Below, piece after piece: positions 1 to 12,498 of a stretch of DNA of 64,000 nucleotides. Below the pieces are notes generated by a model, which was given only the letters and a program-made list of their open reading frames with translations, was not told where the DNA came from and searched no databases. Source of the stretch: Epiperipatus broadwayi (lineage: Eukaryota > Onychophora > Udeonychophora > Euonychophora > Peripatidae); contig JAQFVV010012491.1 in assembly GCA_028023455.1 (NCBI GenBank), positions 911,501 through 975,500 on the forward strand. Direction: 5' to 3'. Both the position numbers and the translations under genes were made by a program. Within the stretch, counting starts at the first letter, position 1. Every line of letters begins with the position of its first letter.

Positions 1-3000
1 CAAACACAATTTTGTATTTTAAGGTTTTAAATTTCAGTTTTTATAAAAATTAAAAATATTGTTCAAAGATTAAAAAAAAGGTCTGTTATTTTTTGTAATC
101 AATTTAGTTAATTAAATAAATCATTAACCAGAGACTGATCAAAACAAATATATCATTGCATCCAGGAGACAAGTGACTTGTTTTTTGATTAATGAAACAC
201 AAATTGTCACATGAGAGATAAGGACACAGATTTTCATATAGGTGGTAGGATAACATATGAAGTATAAGAGTTGAAAGTAGCACCAATTTGTCACTGTTCT
301 TTTGTGTTGCCTCTTTTTAAGTTCTTTCCAATTGCAGTGAAACTGAAGCAACTGATGATAGAATTCAACCATTGATAACTAGTATTTGAAGACATCAAAA
401 ATAAATTCTCCCAAGAATTAGTACTAGTTTTTCAAGAAAAAGAAATTAGCTTTGATTTTACTGAAAAAAGTAAGCAATGGGGAGAATCTAAGTCATTCTT
501 ATCATTTTTCAATTTGGAGCCATGAGAAAATTATTCATCAGTGGTTTGAATTATAAGATGGTTTACCAATTACCAACCTTAATTGAATTAAAATTACTGT
601 TTGGAAGGATGCGCAACCAGGAAAATATTTTATAACATATAGAATACTATCATCCTGAAAAATTTATTCTTGAACCCAGAACCTATTTATCAAGCAAAAA
701 GCTGTAGAAAATTTAAATCAGTCAACAGATTAAAATGAAATTGATGTGAAAAAAAATAAGCCTCAAAGAAAAAAAAATTCAAGTGATTGATATTGAAAGA
801 TGGCTATGGAATACTTGGGATTTGAAAGAGACTCTAATTAAAAAGAATAATCTTTTGAGGATAGTTATTCTCAACACTCATCAAAGCAAAAGTTTATGAA
901 ATTAAACCATGGACACAAACACATTCAGGTAAAACTAAACAGAGACGGAAATATGAAAAATAATACCGATATGATTTTACAGAAATGTAACTAGGCCTCC
1001 ATTTTACCTTATATCTAACTAATTCAAATATTTCTAAATGCTAGCATTTATTTTCTAACTGGTTAATTTGCAAACTTTCAGTATTTTTTTCCTTCTCTAT
1101 ACATTTTTTTTTAATAAAATTTGCCCTTTCACTTACATATCTGTTTATATTATGAGATATTAAACAATGTAAATTTTTATTTTCTAAAGTACATTTACAA
1201 TTAATAAATGATTTAATGCTATATATGCTATATATCTTTGAAGAGATTGAGGGAAAGCTAAGTAAAGTATTACCCTAGCCAGAAATATATGCAAATAGGC
1301 ACTCTATGTTGAGAAAATATATGTATTTGTAGATGTTTCTATAATATAAAAATAATGCATTTGATATATAATGAAATGTGATTTGTACATACTTCATATT
1401 TTTTTGTTATTATCATAATTTAAAGCATTAAATTATTTTACAGTTAAAGAGAAATATTTGTATTCATTCTTTATTCACCTACCAACTCCATTGCACAGCA
1501 TATAATTTATTATAATGATTGTGAATCATAAAATATGAAGAAAAAGTTAAAAGTCCTGTCAAGTTGTACTAGTCTAAATAACTAATTTTGATAGAGAAAT
1601 TTTTAAAAAGTAGTAGAGATAAACAAATCAATATTTTAAATCCAGAAAAAAGTGACACAAGTAAAGCTGATTTGTACTGACAAATTATGTTTTTATAGTT
1701 AGTGATGATCATTGTTAGGAAATACAGTCAATTCATCAGAAATTTTCATTGAGATCTAATTTTAAATAATCACACTATGTAAATCAATCACTATAGTGTT
1801 TCTAACAATAAATTAGTTATTGACCAATATTGTGCTGAATGAATCAAATGTTTGTAAGAATTTTGACATTTACTCTTTAGTTTAACAATGGGTCATCTAC
1901 TATATTATAATTGTCTAACATGTGATATGATCATTAGATGATTAATTCCATCATCAAAATTTTTAAGTTAATTATTCCATTATATATAAATACAAGCTAT
2001 CACAAACATATGTATATATATATAATGTTTAAAACCATTATTTAAATAGTATAATCTCCCTCTTAACATTCAACAATACATATACTAAATGAGTGGTCTA
2101 CTCTTTCATTAAGTTCCCTTTGGTTATATAAAAAGGATATCTTGAATGCTCTTAATTAAACTAAAGATTTATTTCAATATATTTTTACAATAAACAGATT
2201 GATTTTAATTAATAAAGAAAATAAGTACCCCTTGAATCCAAAGTGCCCCTGAGAGTCCCTGTTCAAAGTAGAGTTTCAACTGAGTTTGCATGGAATTGGT
2301 AAATCATACACTCACAGGTATCAGTTGTACATTTCAAATGAGCTATGTAAATACAGTGGACCATTTTTTTAAATGATATGCCATTTATTGTAACAGCAGT
2401 TACTATTTATATGAAAATTTTAAACATTTTATATATATATATATTCAAAATTTGTGATTTCTTTTGCTTTTAAGTTTTTATTAATAAAAAATAGAGGTAA
2501 ATACAGAGAAAAGTTTGATTGATTATTTAAACTAAGATCCTCCAAGAGATAGAAGAGGAAATAATACCTGAGAATCAATCCAGAAGGAAACCTCATTTTA
2601 TCTTTAGAGACTAATTACATGGAATGACTGGCATTTGGAGTTATAGCAAATTAAAATAAGAAGCCAAAGATAAAAGTTATGGAAATTCATCATTAGTTTT
2701 TAACTAGTTCTTGAACTAAAGAACTAAGAATGTTTGAATACGATTCATATCTGTTTTGATTAAATATGTGCAGAAATTAAATATTTATGTTTCATTGACA
2801 GTAAAATGTATAAACTGATTTAAGTATACTTTTGTTAGAAAATAAGTTTTGAAAAGTTTAATTATTTTGCTTTACTATTTTAGGCATATTTAAGACAGAA
2901 ATATTTTAAGAAAGCAATCTTTTCTTGTGTATTAAAATGAAAGATTTCTATACAACATTTTTCAATTTACAGGACCCAATTATAAAATTTAGAAAAAAAA

Positions 3001-3334
3001 AGAATTAAAAAGATCTTATTAAATAACTTTGCTATTATTTGGGATGATCTTCATCATTTATCTACAAAAAAAAGACCTCAATTTTAAGCCTTTGTTTTTT
3101 CTTCATTCTAATCTACATGGCCATCTTTCCTGCTTCTTTTTTACTTACTCTCCATAAACTCTCACATCTTCAATTTTTTCACATTAAATAAAAATGTCAA
3201 TCTAAATTATCTTGCATTTTTATTTATTTTTTTATATTCTATTCCAAATTTATAAATCAAAGGTTGCCAAACTTTACAAATTTCTTTTTTCAATTATAAG
3301 AATATTATTATGAAAAATTAAATTGTACAATTCT
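1..3334. other. AT-rich spacer, no recognised gene
   Basis: No reading frame with recognisable composition or domain is visible on either strand. The sequence is very A+T rich with short TA-repeat runs, for example near 2010 and 2430. The stretch from about 340 to 950 is slightly more purine-rich and looks like decayed sequence, but I could not assign it. Confidence 0.5.
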
Positions 3335-3480
3335 CATGCTAGAACAGTTAATGGCCAGATTAGCAACATCTATAGGAGAGAGGAAAGTAATACTACTTGA
3401 AAAGAGTTATGTACTAAAACTATATATTATTATTAACAGTTTAATATATGTGAAAATAAGTTTAATTTTTTTAAAAAAAA
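3335..3480 (+). repeat. Partial copy of SINE family A (tail only)
   Basis: This block matches the middle and tail of the SINE copies at 4738 and 6466. The shared order is a purine-rich GAGAGAGGAAAGTAATACTA-like block, a TTGAAA motif, a TATTATTATTAACAGTTTAA motif and an AT-rich tail ending in TTTAATTTTTTTAAA. The tRNA-like head is not clear here, so the copy is truncated or strongly diverged. Confidence 0.4.
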
Positions 3481-4737
3481 TAATAATTGAAACTTAATGA
3501 TGAAAATAACCAATATTTACTTACATTGCTAAAGAAGTTTAAGTATCAATGTCTTAACCTGAAGTAGTGTCATAATTTACATTGGTGGTCAGTCAAAATT
3601 TGTTGGGACATTGGCTATATATATTTTGTGAATTTAGGAGCCATAATTTAATTTTGTCCTTGTAAATGAAGTATTTTATTTTTTGTGAGAAGGTCAAAAA
3701 CAGTAAATATTAGAGATAATTTAAAGATTCTTGGAAATAAGAAAAAGAACAGTGTTCTGAAAAGTCATCATAAGATGTTTGATAAAAGATTACTTACACA
3801 TGTTTCAACAAACTATAACTGCTCATTAGTAAACGTTATGATATCATTTCAGAGCCAGAGTATAGATACTTAAACTTTATTAGCAATATAATTGTATATT
3901 TGTATATTTTCATCATTGAATTCCAATTGTTAATTGATTTAAAAAAATTAAAGTTCATTTAAACTTTTCAAACACATTCAATTTTTAGAATGTAATAATA
4001 TTATTTTCCTTTTTCTCTGGCCAATAATCATATTAGTATAAGAATCAAATGGATGTCTTTTAGCTTTTGGAATACTGAATTTAAAATGATAGTCTAACCA
4101 ATTAGATTAGTCTGTCAAAGGCAAAAGTCAATAGAAATTTGATAGGAGAAGGTTGATGAATGGTTTACAAACATGAATTATTACACTATATTGATTTACA
4201 AAAATATTTACCAATATTGTGTGAGCAATTTTTTAAAAGTTTTTATCTTTTTGATTTGTTCACTATTCTTGTCTTTTTCCAATAAATACACAATATTCTC
4301 TAATCATTATTTTGTGCTCTTTTAATCACTATTCAATGGAACAGCTGGTTTCACTAAGACATGTCTTTCAATAATGACATAGTATTTTAGAGATGCAGTT
4401 TTTGTTATTCAGTTTAGGTTGCATAAACTTGAAATGCTGAAAAACAAAAACTACATTTATGATATATCATATAAATATAGGACAATTATAGGTGAAATGA
4501 ACCACTCTATTAAAAATGATTAATATTACAAAGAGAAAAATTATTGGTAGAGAGAAAAAAGTAAAAATATATGAATATAAAGAAGTTGCTCATATAACAA
4601 TGACAACTGCAAATAAACCTAGTCTGATAGTCCATAATGTGTGGAAATAACTTTATTAATCTTACCTTTAAAATAAAAGAGAAATTAATAGAATCTTTAT
4701 AGATATGTATATAAAAATTTCTATTGGTAATTGCTTT
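3481..4737. other. AT-rich spacer between SINE copies
   Basis: Nothing recognisable. A 62-codon open frame at 3685-3873 (+) has the asparagine/lysine/serine-rich composition expected of random AT-rich DNA. Confidence 0.5.
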
Positions 4738-4975
4738 GAAAGAATAGCCCAGCTATTTAGAGCATCACTTTAAATTCATTACTTATAAATTTAAAGATCA
4801 TTATTCAATTCTCAAAGTCAGGCCCACTGCACCTTATGATGAGAAGAGGACAATATTATTTGAAACATTGTGCTAGCCTCCATGTTATTATTAACAGTTA
4901 AATGTATATCAGAAGTTTAAATAAAGTTTTAATTTTTCTAGAAAATATTTGGCCATTAAAAGGGGATGGTAGAAG
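4738..4975 (+). repeat. tRNA-derived SINE, family A
   Basis: The head contains TAGCCCAGCTATTTAGAGCA, which fits a polymerase III A box. About 55 bases on is a diverged B box (ATTATTCAATTCTC). The downstream part shares with the 6466 copy the blocks ATGAGAAGAGGACAATATTA, TTTGAAACATTGTGCTAGCC, TTATTATTAACAGTTAAATG and AGAAGTTTAAA, followed by a T-rich tail. Family and polarity are inferred from these shared blocks. Confidence 0.6.
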
Positions 4976-6465
4976 CAAGACAATATAAAATTGCCACCAT
5001 TACAAACTTTTGAATAAACATTAAAGCATAATTACCATAACATTTGGAAAGTTGTTAGTATTATTATTTTCTAAATACATGATAAATAGACAAGGAAGTC
5101 TGAATAAATAATTTTGAAGTTAAATATTGTAAAAGAAAAAACTATAAATATTTTATAAAAAGAAAAGGCATTGTCGTTGTTTTTATTTCTTTTCTCTTCT
5201 GTATGGCTAGATACTACTTTTTTATTTTTATTATTAAACCTTATCATATTTATTTTATCTTCAATAAATATATTGTAACGATATTTATACATTTATACAC
5301 TTGTATTTTATTAATATTAAAGTAGTCGAAAGAATTTTAAAAATTATGCTGAACTTCAAAGAGATTTTAAATTAACTCAAGATAGAAAACAGGAGAATTT
5401 AATCAATTATAAGATAGAATGCAGGAAAAACTCCAAGGATTTTAAAAGACAACACAAAAGGAAATTTAATAAATATGAAAGGAAGTTTAAAAAATTTCAA
5501 GATAAAATATAAAATGTGCCTGATCAAATAAATTCACAACTGAAAATTGAAAAGAAAAAATGAACATGGAAATAAATATTAAAGTTTTAAAAAAAAATGG
5601 AAAAACTGCAGCTCAAGAAAATAGCAAACTTATTTAAAAACAGGAATAATTAAAATGTATCAAGGAATTACAGAACATAAATTTGACATATAATTGAATA
5701 AAGCTATATAAGATTTTATACATGAGAAAACTTCAATATCAAAATAATTTCAGAATAAAATATAATAGGAAATACATAAAATGCAGTAAAGAAATTGAAT
5801 TAAAGAGAAGATCAATAAATAAAGAGTTGGTATTTTTATTGGTTTAAATACCAGAAATAACAAATTTAATTAGAAAATACCATAAGAAATGAATAGTTTA
5901 GAATGCGTTTTTGATAAAACAAGTGTTAATTTTATAATGCAAAAAGAAATACACAAAAATGCAAATACATATAAAAAATATGCAGTTAGAAATCAATTAT
6001 TGCATAAATCAATAACTTGAGCATGAAACACCATATTCAATCAGAATGAAAACAAAGAAGAATGATAGAAATAAATAAAATCAAAAAAAATAAAGTCATA
6101 TAGAAATTAATAAATTAATAGATTAATGCTTTTTGATACAAAATATTCTCTTGAAGTGATAAGTGGTGCATTAGCTTTGACTTTATATTCAGAAATAATT
6201 TCATTATCTAATATTAAATACTGAATGGCTTAAAACATTTAAAAATGATTTGAAAGTTTCCATATCTATTCAACTGTTAGTAATAACACACAGGTTAGTA
6301 TATAATATAACATTTTGAATGCTATTATTTTCTTCTCTCCTTCAGGTGTCATTTGCCTGTCCAGTGACAATACTAGCATGGAAATTGAATCCCTTTAGAT
6401 CTGTGAATATTGAATTTTAAGTGAATGTGCTAATAAAGTGAGTTATTCTGCCAATTACAGTATTT
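4976..6465. other. Purine-rich spacer, unassigned
   Basis: From about 5330 to 6120 the + strand is strikingly A/G-rich, with recurring AGGAAATTTAATAAATATGA-like words and few pyrimidine runs. It may be a decayed tandem repeat or a decayed lysine-rich reading frame; both strands carry many stops. The 73-codon open frame at 5071-5292 (-) is not convincing. Confidence 0.35.
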
Positions 6466-6690
6466 TGCCTAAATAGCTCAGCTTGGTATTCAAGAATCTA
6501 AAAATTCAGGTTTGATTCCAATGCAAGTACTGTCACTGGTCAGAACAGCAAAACCTGAAAAAGACATGAGAATAATATCACTTGAAACATAGTGCATATA
6601 ACAATCTGTTTGCTATTACTAGCAGTTGAATGTATTTGAAAAGTTTAAAGTGTGAATTTTTCTAAATCATTCAATATTTAATTTTAGATG
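6466..6690 (+). repeat. tRNA-derived SINE, family A (best copy)
   Basis: This is the clearest of the three copies. The A box reads TAGCTCAGCTTGG and the B box GGTTTGATTCC, at tRNA spacing. The tRNA-unrelated body contains CACTGGTCAGAACAGCAAAA, ATGAGAATAATATCACTTGA, AACATAGTGCATATAAC and TTACTAGCAGTTGAATGTAT, ending in a T-rich tail. The body aligns with the copies at 3335 and 4738. Confidence 0.7.
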
Positions 6691-9411
6691 ATTGAAATAG
6701 TACATCATATAATTATAGCTACAATGCATTCATCACAAACCTTAATTATCAAGTCATCCAAAAACAATTTACAATTATATTCTAAAATTAGAATTTTTTT
6801 CCAGACTATAATTCAAATATTAAATATAATTATGAGAGGAACAAGAATCTCTGTTCCAAATTTAATTAATACTCTATTTGAAAATATCTTTCAATAATTA
6901 GTGTAGGACCAGAACATTAACATTCTTCACTTAATACTTTTGGAAAAAAAGAAAGGAGCAGAACAAAATACAATAATAAGAAAATTAAACAAATAGCATT
7001 AATTAGAAGTCCCAATTAAGGAATACTAGATTATTAACATATAATAAATTCTATGAGTTCATAAATAATAATAAATGAAAGAAAGCTTTATACTTTTATA
7101 ATATGAACTAATAGTAAAAAATAAAAATGTAAGCAAAATATTTAAAGCTTATAATGCAACATATTTTTATAAAATGTAAAAAAAAATAAAAATGAAATAA
7201 TATGCGAGGGGATTCTATGAATTCCATATTTATTCTATTTTTAAAAAATGATAAAAATAAAATTAATAAAACATACTATTTTTATTTAGTTTTTCTTCAC
7301 CTTAATAAGTTTGTTCACTACTCTTAAATATAAAATCAATGATAAAATTTTTTTTAAAATGTTATCTCCCATAAGACTTATATCTATCAATAAGTGTTCT
7401 AGTGTTAGCCTCATATTAGTTGTGCATCTGCCCTAAATAATTATTATTTATTTATGATTTTTGTCAAACATTATTTACTAGCTGTTTTAACTATCTACTT
7501 CAAAAGAGTTCATGTATTTATAGATGGAATTGAGAAAAAAAAATGTAAGTTGCAAAGAAAAATAGTATTGTCACATTGTAATATTGTCAAACACCTTAAA
7601 CAAATCATCTGTAAAAATATATTTTCATTCCAGCTTATTTTATAATATTCCAGCATTGGTAATATATACATTTTCGAACTATTGAATACAATGATAATAT
7701 TCTAAGATTGGAAAATCTGATATAATTTCAATAGTGGATTGCATAAAAGTAAAAGTTTTTCTTTTTCTTTTTTAAATTTCAAAATTTAGCTTTATGTATC
7801 TATTTAAATTTTTAAGTAATACTACGGATGCAATTTGAAAATTATAATTGCAGTTCGTAATGTTATAATTGACTACTTATTAGTCTGCATTCAGAATAGA
7901 TTATATTTACCTGTTTAAAGAAGTTTATTTAAACTTCTTTGTATCAATAATTTCAATCTCTGTGGTCATGTTGCAATCTTTAGTATCTTTATAAGTATAT
8001 TAGACCATTAATAAAGGCGGGAGTCTACCTTTATTGTTAAAAGGTTGCCCTGTCAACAGTTTGAAATTGTTGATTGTTATTGATATTGGAATTGTCTAAG
8101 TGTTGACTCATTTTTATTGATGACTATTTAAATATAGATGTAAAATTAAGCTTGTCCATTAAAGTATGAAGATTGGCTATCTTAATATAAAGCTGAGAAC
8201 TGAATATATATATATGTGCGAGGATGGTAATCTGGACCAAGTGATGAGTGCTGGTTTAGCACAAAATACGTATATTGAGGATTATTTATCTTTTTAACAT
8301 GTGTGTGATCAGGTGAGTCAGCAATATAAGATGACACTGAATGTTGTGGGTCATGTGAAAGTCTGAGTTCGAATTTTGCATATATTACATATATAAATGC
8401 AGGTGTAAACCTGTATAACGTATTAATTAACTTTTTAAGAAAGTCTGTTACTCAATCCAATGTTAATGATTTTTTACATGTGTGGATTCAATCTTATCAC
8501 ATCCAGTAAGTTGATTTTATATATTGTCATCATATTTTTAGATTATTATGAAGCTTTCTTAAACATAATTTTTTAAATACCTATATGCAAGCAATTTATT
8601 AAAGTTGTTAAAAGCAACACTTTGGTGACTGAGCTGCAACTCAAAATTTAGACTTTTTCTATTCAAAAAGCTATCAAAATATTTAAAATTGATCCCATTA
8701 TGTCATGTCTCTTCTGCATTAATGGAAGTGATTATATAATACTGGATCTCTACATGACAGATACATCAGTTGCATAAAAGGTAAACAATAAAATATCTTA
8801 CTATCTATCAGATTTAATAGAAAGATAAAGAAGCAGATTAGATTTTTCTAGAATCCTTGTTATAAATTTTATTTAGCATATATTTACAAGAAGAATAAAT
8901 TTACTAAAAGATAGACAGAAAATAATCATTTAGCCCAACAAATCACCCATTAATTAAAAAAACTAGCAGACATATAAATCTTTTTTACTTCTGCTCCTAA
9001 TTACGTGGAATTTGATCTTATATGCAAAAAAAAAAATACATTCAGTATGAATTATTTATAATCCTAGCTACTTTCTCTATCTTTATGAAGACTTTTCAAA
9101 ATAATATTTTAGACCATGGCGGCCTGCACATTGAAACATCAGGAGGTGAATATTTCTGTAGAAGCAACTTCTTCGTTTGCTATTAGATGACCACTTTATT
9201 CTCCAAATAAAAGAAAGTCAATAATAAAATAATAATTGCTAAACAAGCAATAATTATTTGTATATGATTAACAAACGAAGTGAAAATTTCACATTTAGTA
9301 ATTTGTAATATTAAATTACAACTGTAACTTTACTGAAATTTCCCAATAACATTTAACATCTAATAATAAAATTTACATCTACGTTTTTTTTTGTTTTTTT
9401 TTTTTTACGAT
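6691..9411. other. AT-rich spacer, no gene
   Basis: Short open frames at 6688-6897 and 7454-7645 have no recognisable motif. A 12-bp inverted pair around CTTCGTTTG occurs at about 9171 and 9271. Otherwise only AT-rich sequence with TA runs and one tRNA-like block (listed separately) is seen. Confidence 0.5.
8296..8412 (+). repeat. tRNA-like SINE head, different family
   Basis: GGTGAGTCAGCAATATAAGA resembles an A box. GAGTTCGAATTTTGC, about 55 bases later, is a good B box. The body does not match SINE family A. The copy is old and its 3' end cannot be placed. Confidence 0.4.
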
Positions 9412-9419
9412 ATTTTACA

Positions 9420-9754
9420 CAGTGGTTCGCATAAAAATTGTTGGGGGTTGCAAAATTTTTTTTAAAAATCTCTTAAGTTTACGATAATAAGTTTAAAAAA
9501 AAAATGTAATTTTTTAAAAGAGATAAAAATCACTTGAAAATAAGTTGTTTTAGTGTATATCTCTTTTTATATACTGCATATATATATATTTTTTTAAAAT
9601 TTCATTTTAAATTTTACTTGCTTAATACTAAAATATTTGGAAATATACATTTGTATATTAATGGAAACTAATATCGTTTTATTATGAATATGGGTGTCAT
9701 CAAATTTTTATCCGAGAAGGAGAATCACAAATATAAAAAGATTGCGCATCACTG
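9420..9754. mobile_element. hAT-like miniature inverted-repeat transposon
   Basis: The left end starts CAGTGGTTCGCATAAAAATT and the right end, reverse-complemented, starts CAGTGATGCGCAATCTTTTT. These are imperfect terminal inverted repeats of the CAGTG type common in hAT elements. Flanking octamers ATTTTACA and ATTTACAG could be a slightly diverged 8-bp target duplication. The interior (335 bp in total) is AT-rich without a transposase frame, so the element would be non-autonomous. The early GTTGGGGGTTGC also resembles Charlie-type hAT ends. Confidence 0.55.
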
Positions 9755-9762
9755 ATTTACAG

Positions 9763-10509
9763 AATTATGTATGTATATATAAAATTGCTCCCATAATCTA
9801 TACATACAATACATATATAAATACATAGCACACATTTATTTTGTTTGTGTAATGTATATAACATATATATATATATTGACACACTAAGGTACACTATTAA
9901 TTATCCAAATTTAGAATAATTAATTTTTTTCCATACCTGTGTTTTTAAGTTATAAATGTGCTTTTATTATATTTATATAATAAGATAGAATTCTAAACAT
10001 TAATAAGTTTTCTTAAATCATTTTTGGAATTGGCAAAAAATAACATAATCATCTGTATACAATAAATCTAGAAGCCAAGCAAGATGTTCTGCTTTGTTTT
10101 TTTTGATGCTTTCAACTGATTCAAATTAAAATTGCTCCATCAAATTTATTCTAGCTTTTGCGCATATTATGAAGGCGTCAATATACTGTTTCAAAGACCA
10201 TTGCCATAAAAATGATGTTAGTACATATTTCTAAGACTAATTTTCGTTAATAGATGTAAAATAAATTTTGTATCATTTTTTTATTTGACCAAGTAAATAT
10301 ATGTTAAATGTGAACTAATCTAAATATATAAGGGGAAATTTATATATATATAAACGTTAAATTTATTATCGATATAAAATAAAGTAAATGTTGAACATCA
10401 ACTAGCAAAACAGTTGATTTTGTTAGAGATTTAACAATTAATTATGTATATATTGTTGGAACGTGAAATAGGTATTGTAATTTATATTTTCTAGTAAAAA
10501 ATTTAAATA
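9763..10509. other. Upstream region of the peripherin-like gene
   Basis: AT-rich with TA runs at 9780-9880 and 10320-10360. TTATATTTTCTAG ends at 10495, 14 bases before the ATG, and looks like a 3' splice acceptor, so a non-coding 5' exon may lie upstream. No convincing TATA/initiator pair can be singled out in such AT-rich DNA. Confidence 0.3.
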
Positions 10510-12498
10510 ATGCCATCATGTTTAATTTTTTTCTCTAAAAAAAGACGAAATAAGTTAACAAAGGCTTCCATTATTTTATCAATTTTAAATATATTTACGT
10601 GTTTTATTCTTCTTATACCAGAAATCTCTATATCTAATTTTATAAAAAGTTACAACAAAGTGATTTATAATAGTCGTCTTACTTCCTTGGTTTTTTTCCC
10701 GATACTTTTTACTATTTTCTGCCTTATAATTAACATCGCCAGTTGTGTTATTCTCTTTATATCTCAATTCAAATCTTTTAGACACACAGCTTGTCAATTA
10801 ATTTTTGCTGTTTTAATCGTTAATGTGATTTTAAACGTTATTGTATTTATTTTTGTTGCTGTACAAAGCATTGCATTACGTCACTTGCACCTTAATTTAA
10901 ATAAAGATTTAGCAGAATCTCTTAACAAATATAAAACTGATCAAGATGTGAAAGTTCAATTAGATAATTTGCAGATGGCTTTGGAATGTTGTGGAAGTGA
11001 AAGTTATAGAGACTGGTTTGGAGTTTCATGGGTTACTACAGATGTTTTAAACACTGGTGAAAAAAATATCAAAAGTAAAATGACTTCTTCGGAATATATG
11101 AATGATGATACACCATTTAGTTGCTGTGACCCCAATGCTTTCCGTCCATGTATTCATCGTCATGTTCATGATAATAACTTACATTATAACTATGATTATC
11201 GTGTAACAACTACTCTATTTCACAGTGGGTGTTCTGATAGTGTGATTTACTATTTATCTGGAAAGATGTATAAAGTCATTATAGTTTTTTTCCTTATTAT
11301 TTTTATAGACAATATATTTTTTATATTATTAACTAGATATCTTCAAACTTCACTTGCTAATCTTGATTCAGGCTATTTTGAAGAGAATTCACCTGGATAC
11401 CTTTTTGGATGGTCTCCTATTCAATTTTATGAGTCACAGCTGGACAAAGACATGGGGAAAGCATCTCTATTGAGTGATGTTGGTGCAGAAACTAAAGTGA
11501 GTTCATTACAAAGTACGTTAAAAAGTTCATCAAAAAGTACATTAAAGACTTCATCAAAAAGTACATTAAAGATTCGATCACAAAATATACATCCACCCAA
11601 GTCACCAACAGTTGTTAGTGGAGTCTCTAAAAAACAAAAAAGAACATCACAAAAAATTCCGACAGAGCCAATCAGACCATTAACAGACTTTAGAGAAGGC
11701 CATGATGACTATGAAAGAGCTTCATCAAAAATTTTTAAAGATGTATTCAAATCACCATCAGTTTTTAGTGGAGCTTCTAATGACCTAGAAAGATCTCTAT
11801 CACAAAACATTTTGAAGAAACCATCCAGGCCACCAACAGGGTTTAGAGGATTTCTTGATGACCAAGAAAGAGCTTCATCACAAATTTTCAATGAGAGATT
11901 CAAATCACCATTAGTTTTTAGTGAAGTTAAGGAACCTTCCAGGCCACCAACAGGATTTAGAGAAATTTTTGATAATCAAGAAAGAGATTCATCACAAATT
12001 TTCAAAGAACCATTCAAATCACCATCAGTTTTTAGTGGAGTGTCTAATGACCTAGAAAGATCTCTATCACAAAACATTTTGGAGGAACCACCCAGGCCAC
12101 CAACAGAATTCAGAGGATTTCCTGATGATCAAGAAAGAGCTTCATCACAAATTTTCAATGAGAGATTCAAATCACCATTAGTTTTTAGTGGAGTTAAGGA
12201 ACCTTCCAGGCCACCAACAGGATTTAGAGAAATTTTTGATAATCAAGAAAGAGATTCATCACAAATTTTCAAAGAACCATTCAAATCACCATCAGTTTTT
12301 AGTGGAGTGTCTAATGACCTAGAAAGATCTCTATCACAAAACATTTTGGAGGAACCACCCAAGCCACCAACAGGATTCAGAGGATTTCCTGATGATCAAG
12401 AAAGAACTTCATCACAAATTTTCAATGAGAGATTCAAATCACCATCAGTTTTTAGCACAGTTTCTAGTGAACCAGAAAGAGGTTTACCAATGCTTTGA
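10510..12498 (+). CDS. Peripherin/RDS-ROM1-like tetraspanin with repetitive C-terminal tail
   Basis: This 662-residue membrane protein belongs to the peripherin branch of tetraspanins, which in vertebrates shape photoreceptor disc rims. It starts with a KKRRNKL motif like the peripherin N terminus. Four membrane segments lie at about 19-43, 58-84, 93-122 and 255-275. The large extracellular loop has ECCG (159-162), DWF (168-170), FSCC (203-206), RPC (212-214) and C241, the peripherin signature, and TM4 is followed by RYLQTSL (276-282). The sixth/seventh-cysteine pattern differs from vertebrate peripherin-2: no cysteine lies about 15 residues before ECCG, where the inter-subunit disulfide C150 sits. 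After residue 330 comes a serine/lysine stretch (STLK repeats), then repeats with PPTGFR, DDQER, SSQIF, FKSP and NDLERSL motifs; vertebrate peripherin-2 is about 346 residues. An in-frame TAA six bases upstream fixes the start. No intron interrupts the frame. Function in photoreceptors is inference only. Confidence 0.88.
   Translation: MPSCLIFFSKKRRNKLTKASIILSILNIFTCFILLIPEISISNFIKSYNKVIYNSRLTSLVFFPILFTIFCLIINIASCVILFISQFKSFRHTACQLIFAVLIVNVILNVIVFIFVAVQSIALRHLHLNLNKDLAESLNKYKTDQDVKVQLDNLQMALECCGSESYRDWFGVSWVTTDVLNTGEKNIKSKMTSSEYMNDDTPFSCCDPNAFRPCIHRHVHDNNLHYNYDYRVTTTLFHSGCSDSVIYYLSGKMYKVIIVFFLIIFIDNIFFILLTRYLQTSLANLDSGYFEENSPGYLFGWSPIQFYESQLDKDMGKASLLSDVGAETKVSSLQSTLKSSSKSTLKTSSKSTLKIRSQNIHPPKSPTVVSGVSKKQKRTSQKIPTEPIRPLTDFREGHDDYERASSKIFKDVFKSPSVFSGASNDLERSLSQNILKKPSRPPTGFRGFLDDQERASSQIFNERFKSPLVFSEVKEPSRPPTGFREIFDNQERDSSQIFKEPFKSPSVFSGVSNDLERSLSQNILEEPPRPPTEFRGFPDDQERASSQIFNERFKSPLVFSGVKEPSRPPTGFREIFDNQERDSSQIFKEPFKSPSVFSGVSNDLERSLSQNILEEPPKPPTGFRGFPDDQERTSSQIFNERFKSPSVFSTVSSEPERGLPML
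11931..12464 (+). repeat. Two 267-bp higher-order repeats in the coding tail
   Basis: The segment beginning GGAACCTTCCAGGCCACCAA at 11931 recurs at 12198 with only a few differences, a period of 267 bp (89 codons). Each higher-order unit contains two shorter related units of roughly 38 and 51 codons built on PPT-FR, D-QER-SSQIF, FKSP-VFS and NDLERSLSQNIL. Less similar units flank it from about 11580 and up to the frame's end. The near-identity suggests recent unequal exchange or gene conversion. Confidence 0.85.
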
